NCBI RefSeq assembly: GCF_900130005.1
Contig: NZ_FQXP01000004.1
Span: forward strand, 322,703 to 386,702
Source of the DNA: Clostridium collagenovorans DSM 3089
GTDB taxonomy: Bacteria; Bacillota; Clostridia; Clostridiales; Clostridiaceae
Reading direction: 5' to 3'
Length of the DNA stretch: 64,000 bases
The position numbers and the translations under genes were made by a program. The notes below the pieces were generated by a model. It had not been told where the DNA came from, searched no databases, and saw nothing but the letters and a program-made list of their open reading frames with translations. Every line of letters starts with the position of its first letter. Position 1 is the first letter of the stretch. Shown here in pieces: positions 37,417-46,453 of the stretch.

Positions 37417-37831
37417 GGAAAGATTAAAAAAATTAATATATGATTTGGAAATAACAAATAATGATATTGAAATTTCATTAAAGTTATTAAAAAACAATAT
37501 AGATAATGGTGACTTAAAAAGTGAGTTCTCCAATAGTTTAAAGTATAAATATTTAAGTTTGTTTATTATATATGAGGATTTTATTTCTATGTTACTAAAA
37601 GAGTATAATTTATATGAGATAGGTTTGTCTGTTGATAAAGCCATAAAGAAATTAAGGGAAAGAAATATATTAAATGATAATCAAGAAGTATACTTAAATT
37701 CAGCTAGATTAATTAGAAATAAGATAGGACATAGGTATAAGCAACCCTCAATAGAAAGTATAATTGATTTTCTTGAAGAGAATGGGGAAGCTCAAGAAAG
37801 TATTCATAATTATATAAAGAGCTTTATATAA
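37409..37831 (+). CDS. HepT-type HEPN ribonuclease toxin
   Basis: 140 helical residues. The catalytic RNKIGHRY (about 102-109) fits Rx4HxY exactly: Arg and His form the RNase site and the Tyr is the residue AMPylated by MntA in studied systems. It overlaps mntA, as expected for coupled translation. An intact motif suggests a functional toxin. Confidence 0.88.
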   Translation: MNKERLKKLIYDLEITNNDIEISLKLLKNNIDNGDLKSEFSNSLKYKYLSLFIIYEDFISMLLKEYNLYEIGLSVDKAIKKLRERNILNDNQEVYLNSARLIRNKIGHRYKQPSIESIIDFLEENGEAQESIHNYIKSFI

Positions 37832-37877
37832 GTTGAATATTATAAGAATTTTGGCCATAAAAAATTAAATTAAGCAT

Positions 37878-37922
37878 TTTAAAACTGATATGATTCAATT
37901 CATGTCAGTTTTCTTAATTTTA
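37878..37922 (+). terminator. Terminator of the MntA/HepT operon
   Basis: AAAACTGATATG pairs with CATGTCAGTTTT with one bulge, followed by a T-rich tract. Confidence 0.7.
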
Positions 37923-38002
37923 ATAAAAAATTTCATATAAAATAAATCTTTGGGAATAATAAAGGTTGCATTTGTTAAAAGAAAAAAGTAGGAGAAAGAA
38001 TA

Positions 38003-39379
38003 ATGAAAAGTAACAAAAGAACCAAAGGATTTAAAAAAGTAATTTTTATGATTATGGCTATTATGTGCGGTATTGGTATTAGCGTCATACCAAGTACAGA
38101 GGTTATGGGAGAAAGCAGCAGCAATATGAAATATTCTGTGGAACTATCTCCAAATAAGAGTTATGTTGAAAGTGGAGAAGTTGTAAAGGTTAAATTACAT
38201 GTAGAAAACGACACAGAAAAGGATAACTTTGACTTTAAAGCTAAACTTATGATAGATGGTAATAGTGAAGTTATTGGTAGTGATACAAAGGAAATAAAGA
38301 AAATTCCATTAGGAGAAAGTACTGAAATTATCTGGGAAGTGAAGGCGAATACTGGAGCTTCTAAGATATTTATAGGGGTAATAGAAAAGAATAATAAAGC
38401 CTTTGAAATAAAAGCAAGCAATATTGCAGTTAAGGGAGAGGGATGGTTTATAGGTGATAACCATACCCACACAAAATATTCTGATGGTCAAGGTACTATA
38501 GCAGAAAATTTTGATGCTGCAAGAGAAGCAGGACTTAATTATGTGTCTATTACAGATCACAATAACTCTTTGGGCTGGAATGATGCCCAAAGAGAGCAGG
38601 GGGAGGATCTTATAGTTATAAGAGGAAATGAATACACTTCAAAATCTTGCCATGCAGTTATTATGAATGTAAGTGATGAAAAAAATTATTCAGGAATGAA
38701 TACAAATGAGCTCTGCAAATATATAAAAGCTTCTTATAAAAATCCACTTGTATATGCAGCACATCCCTATGAAAGTGCATATACATGGCAGGAAGAAGAT
38801 TGGAATTGTGATATAGACGGAATCGAAGTATGGAATGGTTGGTGGGGAGCTAAGTACAAGCCTAACTGTGATGCCTTTTCTAAATGGGATGAGCTGAACA
38901 AAGAGGGTAGACATATTTATGGAATAGCAACTACTGATAATCATGAATCTAAATATATAGGAAAGACATACACAGTAGCATATCTAAAGGAATTTTCTAG
39001 TGAAGGAGTAGTTGAAGCTCATAAAAAAGGTCATATTTATGGGTCTAATGGTCCAGTAATTGATTTTAAAATAGGAGATATTATGATGGGAGATGACCTT
39101 CATATAAAAAACAATAAAGTAGTTACTGTTAAAATGAGCGGAAAGTATCATGAAAAATTAAGTAAGGTAACTTTAATAAAAAATGGAGAAATAATTTATA
39201 GCAAGGATTTAGATAATAATGAATTTAATATAAGTCAAAATGTACAGGTAAAGCCAGGAGATTTTTTAAGAATGGAAGTTCAAGGAAAAGAAAGTGAACA
39301 TCTTAAACTAGACTGTATAGCTTTTGATTCTGCACCCTTTGCTTTTTCTAATCCAATTTTCATAGTTAATAATAATTAA
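38003..39379 (+). CDS. Secreted CehA/McbA-family PHP metallohydrolase
   Basis: 458 residues. A signal peptide (about 1-34), then an Ig-like domain with VESGEVVKVKLHVEN (about 45-145), and a PHP domain with GDNHTHTKYSDG (about 151-162), SITDHNNS, GNEYTS, AAHPYE and TTDNHES, giving the metal-binding His/Asp set. The CehA/McbA branch includes phosphoesterases and carbamate hydrolases; the extracellular substrate is unknown. A C-terminal beta domain ends the protein. No wall anchor is seen. Confidence 0.88.
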   Translation: MKSNKRTKGFKKVIFMIMAIMCGIGISVIPSTEVMGESSSNMKYSVELSPNKSYVESGEVVKVKLHVENDTEKDNFDFKAKLMIDGNSEVIGSDTKEIKKIPLGESTEIIWEVKANTGASKIFIGVIEKNNKAFEIKASNIAVKGEGWFIGDNHTHTKYSDGQGTIAENFDAAREAGLNYVSITDHNNSLGWNDAQREQGEDLIVIRGNEYTSKSCHAVIMNVSDEKNYSGMNTNELCKYIKASYKNPLVYAAHPYESAYTWQEEDWNCDIDGIEVWNGWWGAKYKPNCDAFSKWDELNKEGRHIYGIATTDNHESKYIGKTYTVAYLKEFSSEGVVEAHKKGHIYGSNGPVIDFKIGDIMMGDDLHIKNNKVVTVKMSGKYHEKLSKVTLIKNGEIIYSKDLDNNEFNISQNVQVKPGDFLRMEVQGKESEHLKLDCIAFDSAPFAFSNPIFIVNNN

Positions 39380-39425
39380 GGAGAATTACATAAAAGCAAT
39401 TATAGAATATAAAATTAATATTAAT

Positions 39426-39528
39426 AAGAGACCATATTATTAAAGTAAATAACAATATAATACTTCGCAAAGGAGTACAAAGTATTATATGTTATAAATT
39501 AGGTCGCTTTAAAGATGGTCTCCTAAAT
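39426..39528. terminator. Long branched terminator between convergent genes
   Basis: The outer stem GAGACCAT/ATGGTCTC encloses TTAAAG/CTTTAA and an inner stem ATATAATACTT/AAGTATTATAT. The overall plan resembles the structure at 34675-34782. Confidence 0.55.
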
Positions 39529-39574
39529 TTTGCAGAAAAATTACTATTTATATAAAAATAAACTAGCTTTTAAA

Positions 39575-40114
39575 TTAAGCGTTAATAACAGCTAAAACTG
39601 TATTAGGGTCAGTTATTAAAGTTACACCTTCTGGAACATGGATGTCTTTTGCACATACTTTATCCTCAAATGTCATTTTAGATACGTCTATATCAATGAA
39701 TTCAGGAATTTTTTCTACGTTACCTTGGAAATCTACAAAAGAGGTAAAAGTTTGAAGTACTAGTCTTTTAGCTTCTAAAGCAGACTGTCCTAAGTAGTTA
39801 ACAGGAATTCTTAATTTTATTACTTCATTTGGTTTTACATATTGTAAATCTAAGTGTAATATTTCACGGAAATTGCTTTTTTGAACTTCTTTAACTACAC
39901 AATTAAATTTTTTATCATTTAAAGTTAATGGAATAATTGAACCCTTAGAATTACACTTAAGCATCTTAGCTAACTCTACATTTTCCATTTTTGCAGAAAT
40001 TGGTTCAGGAAGAAATTCACCGTAAATTACGCAAGGAGTAAATCCTGCACTTCTAATTTGTTTTACATTTTCTTTTTTATTTCTTTCATATAATTTAAAA
40101 ATTATGTTTGACAT
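39575..40114 (-). CDS. rplY: 50S ribosomal protein L25/general stress protein Ctc
   Basis: 179 residues: an N-terminal 5S-rRNA-binding domain (residues 1-90, with GFTPCVIYG near 26-34) and a C-terminal TL5-type beta domain (DVSKMTFEDKVCAKDIHVPEG). This two-domain form is called Ctc in Firmicutes, a stress-linked component of the large subunit. AGGCTTATT precedes the ATG at modest strength. It is monocistronic. Confidence 0.93.
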   Translation of the reverse strand: MSNIIFKLYERNKKENVKQIRSAGFTPCVIYGEFLPEPISAKMENVELAKMLKCNSKGSIIPLTLNDKKFNCVVKEVQKSNFREILHLDLQYVKPNEVIKLRIPVNYLGQSALEAKRLVLQTFTSFVDFQGNVEKIPEFIDIDVSKMTFEDKVCAKDIHVPEGVTLITDPNTVLAVINA

Positions 40115-40490
40115 AATAAGCCTCCAATCGTATGTAGTTTTCTACAATAAATTATTTTTAAACTCTATAGAGGTTAATGCGCTTATCTCATTATAAATTA
40201 GGTAAGCAACTAATTATATTGAATGGTTTTCACTTTCGAAATATGTATTAGCCTCAATTAGTCTATCAAGGTGATAATAACATAAATATAAAAATAAGTA
40301 AAAAATAGTGTATCTATGTAAAATGACTTTAAATGACTTTATCTATGGAAATATCGGTTTTACATCATAAATCTCAAGAATTTACAATGAATTGCAAGAA
40401 TTTAAAAAAAATATGATTATTATTTAAAAAAAATAAAAATAGATAAGTCTATTTGTTGATGGATTTACTTGCATCTTTAATGCTAAAAAT
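40115..40490. other. Intergenic region upstream of the L25 gene
   Basis: No gene. At 40320-40341 AATGACTTTA is repeated in tandem (10-bp period). On the coding strand this reads AGTCATT-n3-AGTCATT, distantly like a CtsR site. Another near repeat, CAAGAATTTA, occurs at about 40373-40402. Confidence 0.35.
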
Positions 40491-40530
40491 TAATACGGGA
40501 AAGTATATAACTTCCCCGTATAGTATATTT
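40491..40530 (-). terminator. Terminator of the unknown gene at 40559
   Basis: On the minus strand ATACGGGGAAGT pairs with ACTTTCCCGTAT, then TTAATTTTT. Confidence 0.7.
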
Positions 40531-40558
40531 AAATATCTAATATTAACTTTAGCAAAGA

Positions 40559-40978
40559 CTAAGATAGGCTCTTTCTAGCTTCATCACAGAATAAAGAAAT
40601 ATACTGACAAATCTCATCTATACTATGAAGTGAATAAGGTATATTTTCGATATTATACCAAGTGGATACAGAATCGCAAAAGGCATTTGAATCTATCCAA
40701 ATAAGATATAAAAGCTTATCTAATATATTTTTACCTTTAGCTAGAATTAATTTTTCAGTTGTGTTTAAGGAGCTATAGTTTTCTAATCTAACTTTTGAAG
40801 TTTCTATAAGATTAAAACAATATTTAACAACTAATTCATTGAAGGAAAATATAACTTCTTCAACACTGTCATCTTCTAAGGTGTCAATTAAGTCATTTAT
40901 ATAATCTACAATTTCATCATTAGGCATATTACTTTTTAACTGTTTTAAATTTTTGATGCATTCCATTCTCTCTTCCAT
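40559..40978 (-). CDS. Hypothetical helical protein
   Basis: 139 residues, acidic and mostly helical, rich in Leu, Ile and Glu, with no signal peptide or membrane segment. No family recognised. ATG 40978 is chosen because GGAGG lies just upstream; the longer TTG reading would run through that ribosome site. Single gene. Confidence 0.7.
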   Translation of the reverse strand: MEERMECIKNLKQLKSNMPNDEIVDYINDLIDTLEDDSVEEVIFSFNELVVKYCFNLIETSKVRLENYSSLNTTEKLILAKGKNILDKLLYLIWIDSNAFCDSVSTWYNIENIPYSLHSIDEICQYISLFCDEARKSLS

Positions 40979-41511
40979 AATTACCTCCAAGGTTAAGGTT
41001 TTTGCTTATGCAAAGCCTCATAAGGATGTATATTGTGAAATATAGATTATCTATTTTATAAAAGTTTTAATATTAAAGCTTTAATATTAAATAAGAAGAA
41101 CTTATGATTTATATACAATATGATACATTCCTTATTCAGTATAACTTACATAAACTTAACTAAACTTTAATTAAAAATAAAGTTTGGGTTTAAAGTATTT
41201 CATAAAATCCTTTACTATAAGTATATGAAGTAAAGGTGAGATTATAGATACCTAAACGTGACCAAATTTATAGCACTAAAGTATGTTTTTTTATTTAAAA
41301 ATACAAAAGAATTTAAATTTTATATATAAATTTATAACTTTATAAAAATATAAATAGGAATTGATGATCTTAAAAAGGTAAAGTATAGTACGGTTATTTA
41401 AAAAAAGGTTTCTATACAGAGTGAGAATATTTATTAATAACTATGTTACAGGGTAGAAAAGTTATCTAAAGAACTATGTGTATCAATTACAAAGTAGTAA
41501 TTTAAAGATAA
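40979..41511. other. Non-coding region
   Basis: About 530 nt of very AT-rich sequence with stops in all frames I read. No RNA gene or repeat recognised. Confidence 0.4.
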
Positions 41512-41545
41512 AAAAAGAACTAGAATTTCGAATTCTAGCTCTAAG
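41512..41545 (-). terminator. Orphan minus-strand terminator
   Basis: On the minus strand AGAGCTAGAATT pairs with AATTCTAGTTCT around a three-base loop, followed by seven T. No intact gene leads into it. Confidence 0.65.
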
Positions 41546-41760
41546 AAAGGAAGTGAATTACTTGATTTAAATTTGTTAGTTCTGTTGAAATAAATACCCT
41601 TGTAATTAATAAATACCCTTCATATTTTAACTTAGTAGGATGGATAACTTTTTTGCCCTTAAAGATTAATAGTTATAGTTGTTTTTGATTTCATTGAGAT
41701 TAGTACACATATTCTAAAGAATGGAATAAAGAAAATGATTTAGCTAATCTCCATATGAAC
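41543..41760 (-). other. Possible degraded minus-strand gene or small RNA region
   Basis: Minus-strand frames give short stretches such as LIFKGKKVIHPTKLKYEGYL and end in a TAG right at the orphan terminator, but stops interrupt every frame upstream. The direct repeat AAATACCCTT occurs at about 41592 and 41611. It could be a relic or an sRNA; neither can be settled here. Confidence 0.3.
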
Positions 41761-41994
41761 GTAAACAATAACGTTGAATTGACGTTATACTACATAGTAT
41801 AAAATAATACCCAAGAATGTTACAAAAATATTTTTAGTTAAGAGGTAATTATAGGGCTTTTTATAAAGAAATAAATTGCTTTTAAAGAATTTTATAGAAG
41901 ACAAACGAAGAAAATATATTAGGTAGAATCTTAAATATTGAGAGTGGATTATTCTGAATTAATAAAATAATAAGAAAATATATACAAAATAAAG
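41761..41994. other. Non-coding region with palindromes before the thiC leader
   Basis: Dyads AACGTtgaattgACGTT (41770-41786) and TATACTACATAGTATA (41786-41801) lie next to each other around a TTGACG. They look like a promoter/operator, but no gene follows in a sensible distance. Confidence 0.35.
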
Positions 41995-42024
41995 GTTGTT
42001 TATTATAGTTTTATGTTATATAAT
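41995..42024 (+). promoter_or_regulatory. Candidate promoter of the thiC leader
   Basis: TTGTTT (41995-42000), an 18-bp spacer and TATAAT (42019-42024), about 25 nt before the TPP aptamer. Confidence 0.5.
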
Positions 42025-42047
42025 TAAGTCAAATTTGTAGAATATAT

Positions 42048-42138
42048 TGCTAGGGGTGCCTTTAAAGGCTGAGAGGGATTGAAAAATCCTAACTCTTAAA
42101 ACCTGATGTGGATAGTGCCATCGTAGGGAAGCAAAGTT
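42048..42138 (+). promoter_or_regulatory. TPP (thiamine pyrophosphate) riboswitch
   Basis: The conserved THI-box blocks are present in order: AGGGGTGCC, GGCTGAGAGGG, AACCTGATGTGGATA, TGCCATCGTAGGGAAGC. It should shut off thiC when TPP binds, through the terminators downstream. Confidence 0.96.
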
Positions 42139-42164
42139 ACTTTAATATTTAATTTAGTAATTAT

Positions 42165-42188
42165 AGCTTGCTGTTGCAAGCTTTTTTA
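42165..42188 (+). terminator. First TPP-riboswitch terminator
   Basis: AGCTTGC (42165-42171) pairs with GCAAGCT (42176-42182), followed by TTTTT. Confidence 0.8.
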
Positions 42189-42206
42189 TTGGAAAAATAT
42201 AAAATT

Positions 42207-42247
42207 AACTCCTAGTATAATTAAAGGCTGGGGGTTTTTTTATTTTT
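42207..42247 (+). terminator. Second, tandem terminator before thiC
   Basis: AACTCCTAG (42207-42215) pairs with CTGGGGGTT (42228-42236) through two G-U pairs, followed by a long T-run. It sits 19 nt after the first terminator. Confidence 0.65.
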
Positions 42248-42382
42248 ATTAAAAGTGCTTATACTTACAATGACTTATTAAGCTTATCTAGAATAAAGGC
42301 CTATTAAAACAATATATCTCAATTTAATTTAGTTTATAAGTAAAAACTTAAGAAACTATTAAAAAACAGGGGGATATAAAAA

Positions 42383-43690
42383 ATGAATTATACTACTCAA
42401 ATGGATGCTGCTAAAAAGGGCATTATAACTAAGGAAATGGAAATTGTTGCTTCAAAGGAAAACATGAAGGTAGAGGAACTAAGAGAATTAGTTGCAGAGG
42501 GTAAGGTAGCTATTCCTGCTAATAAGAACCATAAAACTTTAAGTGCTGAGGGAGTAGGACAAGGCTTAAAAACTAAAATTAATGTTAACCTTGGAATTTC
42601 AAAGGATTGTCCAGAATGTGAAAAAGAGTTAGAGAAAGTGAGAGTAGCTTTAGAAATGAAAGCTGAAGCTATAATGGACCTTTCTAACTATGGTAAAACT
42701 GAGGGGATGAGAAAAAGAATAGTTGAAATGTCAACAGCTATGCTAGGAACAGTTCCTATTTATGATGCTGTAGGTTTTTATGATAAGGAGCTTAAGGATA
42801 TAACAGCTGAAGAGTTTTTACAGGTTGTAGAAAAGCATGGGGAAGATGGTGTAGACTTTATTACTATACATGCTGGAATTAACAGAGAAGCTATAAAGAC
42901 TATTAAAGAAAATAAAAGACTTACTAATATAGTTTCAAGGGGTGGATCTTTATTATTTGCATGGATGGAGCTTAATAATAAGGAAAATCCTTTTTATGAG
43001 CATTTTGATAAATTATTAGATATATGTGAAAAATATGATATGACTATTTCTTTAGGAGATTCATTAAGACCAGGGTCAATTGCTGATTCAACAGATGCCA
43101 ATCAAATAAAGGAATTAATAGTTTTAGGTGAGCTTACTAAAAGAGCATGGGAAAGAAATGTACAAATTATAGTAGAAGGTCCAGGGCATATGGCTTTAAA
43201 TGAAATAGAAAGCAATATGGTTATACAAAAGAAATTATGTCATGGTGCACCTTTTTATGTGTTAGGTCCTCTAGTTACAGATGTAGCTCCAGGATATGAT
43301 CACATAACTTCAGCTATTGGGGGAGCAATTGCTGCTACCTATGGGGCAGACTTCTTATGTTATGTTACTCCAGCTGAACACTTAAGACTTCCTAACTTAG
43401 ATGACATGAAAGAAGGAATAATAGCAACTAAGATAGCTGCACATGCTGCAGATATAGCTAAGGGTATTAAGGGCGCAAGAGAATGGGATAATAAAATGAG
43501 TAAAGCTAGAGCTGATATTGATTGGAACACTATGTTTGATCTTGCTTTAGACAAGGAAAAAGCTGAAAGATATAGAGCAGAGTCAAAACCACATGATGAA
43601 GAAAGTTGTACAATGTGTGGAAAGATGTGTTCTATGAGAACTATGAAAAAGATATTAAATGGAGAAGATTTAAATATATTAAGAGACTAA
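42383..43690 (+). CDS. thiC: Phosphomethylpyrimidine synthase
   Basis: A 435-residue radical-SAM enzyme converting AIR to HMP-P in thiamine synthesis. The C-terminal Fe-S motif CTMCGKMC (about 409-416) is intact. It lacks the long N-terminal domain of E. coli ThiC, as in clostridial enzymes. GGGGGAT precedes the ATG. It is monocistronic with its own terminator, so other thi genes must lie elsewhere. Confidence 0.97.
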   Translation: MNYTTQMDAAKKGIITKEMEIVASKENMKVEELRELVAEGKVAIPANKNHKTLSAEGVGQGLKTKINVNLGISKDCPECEKELEKVRVALEMKAEAIMDLSNYGKTEGMRKRIVEMSTAMLGTVPIYDAVGFYDKELKDITAEEFLQVVEKHGEDGVDFITIHAGINREAIKTIKENKRLTNIVSRGGSLLFAWMELNNKENPFYEHFDKLLDICEKYDMTISLGDSLRPGSIADSTDANQIKELIVLGELTKRAWERNVQIIVEGPGHMALNEIESNMVIQKKLCHGAPFYVLGPLVTDVAPGYDHITSAIGGAIAATYGADFLCYVTPAEHLRLPNLDDMKEGIIATKIAAHAADIAKGIKGAREWDNKMSKARADIDWNTMFDLALDKEKAERYRAESKPHDEESCTMCGKMCSMRTMKKILNGEDLNILRD

Positions 43691-43696
43691 AATAAA

Positions 43697-43751
43697 ACTC
43701 AACCTATAGAGTAGGCTTAATCTTAGAGTCTACCCTATAGGTTTTTATATT
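43697..43751 (+). terminator. Terminator of thiC
   Basis: AACCTATAGAGTAG pairs with CTACCCTATAGGTT (with a small bulge), followed by TTTTT. Confidence 0.8.
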
Positions 43752-43815
43752 ATTGCTATTAATAAATTATTTATGTTGTATAATAGGGCTAAGGATATAA
43801 TTGGGGAGAGTAGAC

Positions 43816-45012
43816 ATGATAATAAATAAGGACAAGGTATACTTAAAGTTTTTACTTATTCGTATACTATTAAGTACAAATTTAATTTTATCTATTAGAG
43901 TTTTATACATGATAGCTTTTAATATTTCATATGGGGAAATAGGGGTATTGAGGTCTATATTTGCCTTTACTGTTACCTTCTTTGAACTTCCTACAGGAAT
44001 AATAGCAGATAAGGTAAGTAGGAGATTATCTATGCTTATAGCCAGTGTATTTTTTTCAGCACACTCTATAGTATATATATTCTTGCCGAGCTACACAGGA
44101 TTTATAATAGCACAAATAATGTTGGGAGTTAGTATTTCATTTATATCAGGTGCAGATTCATCATATTTACATAATTATATAAAGAATAATACAAAGGATG
44201 ATTTTTTAAAGGTAACTGGAGATATAAGGTATATATCTAAATGGTTTTTAGCTATTTTATCTATAATTAGCTCTATAATTTATAATATTAATCCATATTA
44301 TAATTTTGCAATTACCTTTATTATGGGTATTGCTGCTTTTATAGTTGTATTTTCATTGCCTAGAGATAGTATGGTAAGTTATATGGAAATATGGAAAAAA
44401 AGTTTTTTTAAGGAAGTATATATCTTGACTAAAGATGCTATAAAGAATTTACTAGAAAATAAGTATCTTATGAAAATAATAATATATACCTCTATAACCT
44501 TTACATTTTTGATTATTAACTTTGAATATTATCAAATACTTCTTCAAAAGCTGAATTTTCCAAGTAAATATAATGGAAGTTTATATGCAAGCTTTATGAT
44601 ATTTATGGGAATAGGATATAAAATTTCCTCTAAATTAGTTAGAAAATATTCAACGTATTCAATTTTTTATACATATATGATATTAATAAGTAGTACATTT
44701 TTTATTTTTAGTAAAACCTCAAGTTTATATATTGTGCTTTTAGGTATAATGGTGCAGCAAATTTGTTTTGGAAGTTGGGAACTAATATTAGAGAATATGG
44801 TATTAGAGGAATCACCAGAGGATAATATGAAAAGTACTATTTCATCTCTGAATAGTTTAGTTACCAATATAATAAAGGCTATTTATTCTTTAATATTAGC
44901 ATTTATGTTCAGCAAGCTTGGATATAAGTTTAGTTATATAGTTATGGGAAGTTGTATAATAGGTATGGTTATAATTAATTATATTCTAACATTATTTAAG
45001 AAAGTAAGATGA
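43816..45012 (+). CDS. Major facilitator superfamily transporter
   Basis: 398 residues with about 12 hydrophobic helices. ELPTGIIADKVSRRLSM (about 55-71) is the loop 2-3 motif of MFS carriers. ATG 43816 is chosen because GGGGAGAG lies 6 nt upstream. Nothing identifies the substrate; an efflux role is a guess. Although thiC is upstream, a terminator separates them. Confidence 0.85.
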   Translation: MIINKDKVYLKFLLIRILLSTNLILSIRVLYMIAFNISYGEIGVLRSIFAFTVTFFELPTGIIADKVSRRLSMLIASVFFSAHSIVYIFLPSYTGFIIAQIMLGVSISFISGADSSYLHNYIKNNTKDDFLKVTGDIRYISKWFLAILSIISSIIYNINPYYNFAITFIMGIAAFIVVFSLPRDSMVSYMEIWKKSFFKEVYILTKDAIKNLLENKYLMKIIIYTSITFTFLIINFEYYQILLQKLNFPSKYNGSLYASFMIFMGIGYKISSKLVRKYSTYSIFYTYMILISSTFFIFSKTSSLYIVLLGIMVQQICFGSWELILENMVLEESPEDNMKSTISSLNSLVTNIIKAIYSLILAFMFSKLGYKFSYIVMGSCIIGMVIINYILTLFKKVR

Positions 45013-45155
45013 AGATAAATTTTATATAAAATAGTCTTCTAAAATAAGAAATTTACTATTGTAAAGTGAATTTACTGTAGTATAATATAGTAAAATATAT
45101 ACTAATATAAAGAAAATTTTATAATATTTATTTTAATATCATTAAGGAGAAAAAC

Positions 45156-45389
45156 ATGAGAAAGAGCTATAAAAATCCAAAGGAACTAGCAACGCATTTA
45201 AAGGATTTAGTTGATTTATACTTTGAAGGACTTATGACTTATGAAAAGTTAAGTGATAAGATTATGGGTGTAGTTGAAGCTAATGATGGAATCAAAGATG
45301 GAAAGATTGCATCTAAATTAGAAGTTATAATTGGTGAAGAAGCCTTAGAAGTAATTAAGAAGATAATAGAAGAAAATAAAAATTCTTAA
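45156..45389 (+). CDS. TIGR04540-family small protein
   Basis: 77 residues, charged and helical (MRKSYKNPKELATHLKDL...). It resembles my recollection of the uncharacterised clostridial TIGR04540 family. AAGGAG precedes the ATG. Monocistronic. Confidence 0.7.
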   Translation: MRKSYKNPKELATHLKDLVDLYFEGLMTYEKLSDKIMGVVEANDGIKDGKIASKLEVIIGEEALEVIKKIIEENKNS

Positions 45390-45418
45390 TATATAGCTTT
45401 AAGATAATAAGCAACTTG

Positions 45419-45470
45419 GTAAAAGCTTAGTTTTGTAGAGAATAATTTCTGCAAAACTGAGCTTTTATAT
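45419..45470 (+). terminator. Terminator of the small protein gene
   Basis: AAAAGCTTAGTTTTG (45421-45435) pairs with CAAAACTGAGCTTTT (45452-45466). Confidence 0.75.
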
Positions 45471-45712
45471 TACATTTAAATATAGAGGCAAATCAGTATA
45501 ATATGCATCTATATTATATAGTAAAAAGAATGATATACTAAATTAACTTTATGGTGAGTATATATTAAAAAAGTATTTAAGTCTTATAAATGAACTTATT
45601 GTAAATGAAGAAGCTCATAAAAGGTTTATAAAAAAAATAAAATTTAGAAAATTGAGAAATTTATATTGAAAATATCTTTATTACTTATATAAAAAATAGG
45701 GGGAATTAAATT
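45471..45712. other. Intergenic region with a short coding-like stretch
   Basis: A frame of about 40 codons (YGEYILKKYLSLINELIV..., about 45551-45669) has no start or ribosome site. It may be a decayed 3' end. Confidence 0.3.
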
Positions 45713-46288
45713 ATGAAAGCAATATGTATTATAGGAAGTCCAAAGTCAAATGGGAGTACAGCATGTATAATGGACACAATTATAGAGGGAATGAAAGAAA
45801 GTAATATAGAAGTTAGAAGATATGTTCTTGGAGATATGGATATAAATTATTGCAAGGGATGTATGCAATGTTATAAGACAAAGAAATGTATTCAAGATGA
45901 TGATATGAACATAATAATTGAAGATTTACTGGATGCAGACATAGTACTAATAGCTTCACCTTCTTATTGGGGTGATGTTACTGGGCAATTAAAGGTATTT
46001 TTTGATAGGTCGACTCCCTTAAGTGATACAAATGGAGAAACTTTAGTACCTAAGGGTAAGATAGGTGTTTCTATAGCCGTTAGAACAGGTACAAGAGTTG
46101 AAGAAAATATACATTTGATAAATACAATAGAACATTATTATGGACATTTAGGAATAAATCCAGTTGAAGGATTTACGGTAGAGAGAGTACAGTTTAAAGA
46201 GGATTTCAAACAAAATGCAGAAAAGGTAAAAGAAGCTTTAGATTTAGGGAAAAGACTTGTAGGGTTTAGTAAAAATAATCAGGAATAA
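45713..46288 (+). CDS. Flavodoxin-fold NAD(P)H reductase (iron-sulfur flavoprotein-like)
   Basis: 191 residues. IIGSPKSNGSTACI at the N-terminus is the FMN phosphate loop. CKGCMQCYKTKKC (about 49-61) is the cysteine cluster seen in multimeric flavodoxin WrbA/iron-sulfur flavoproteins, although whether it binds Fe-S is uncertain. SPSYWGDVTGQLKVFFDR completes the FMN site. GGGGGA precedes the ATG. Confidence 0.88.
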   Translation: MKAICIIGSPKSNGSTACIMDTIIEGMKESNIEVRRYVLGDMDINYCKGCMQCYKTKKCIQDDDMNIIIEDLLDADIVLIASPSYWGDVTGQLKVFFDRSTPLSDTNGETLVPKGKIGVSIAVRTGTRVEENIHLINTIEHYYGHLGINPVEGFTVERVQFKEDFKQNAEKVKEALDLGKRLVGFSKNNQE

Positions 46289-46453
46289 AGTTAAGTGTAT
46301 TAATAATGCTCATAATAGTAAGTATTAACAATATTATTTACTTTAATTAATTGAATTAGCAAAGTTTAGGTTCTATAATAAGAATAACTATATTAATTAA
46401 ATTAGAAGATAAGGTTACTAATATAGAGAAACTGTGAAGAGGAGATGATAACT

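Noticed and set aside
41995..42382. A thiamine gene between the TPP riboswitch and thiC
   Set aside because: Only terminators and spacer are present; no reading frame with a ribosome site.
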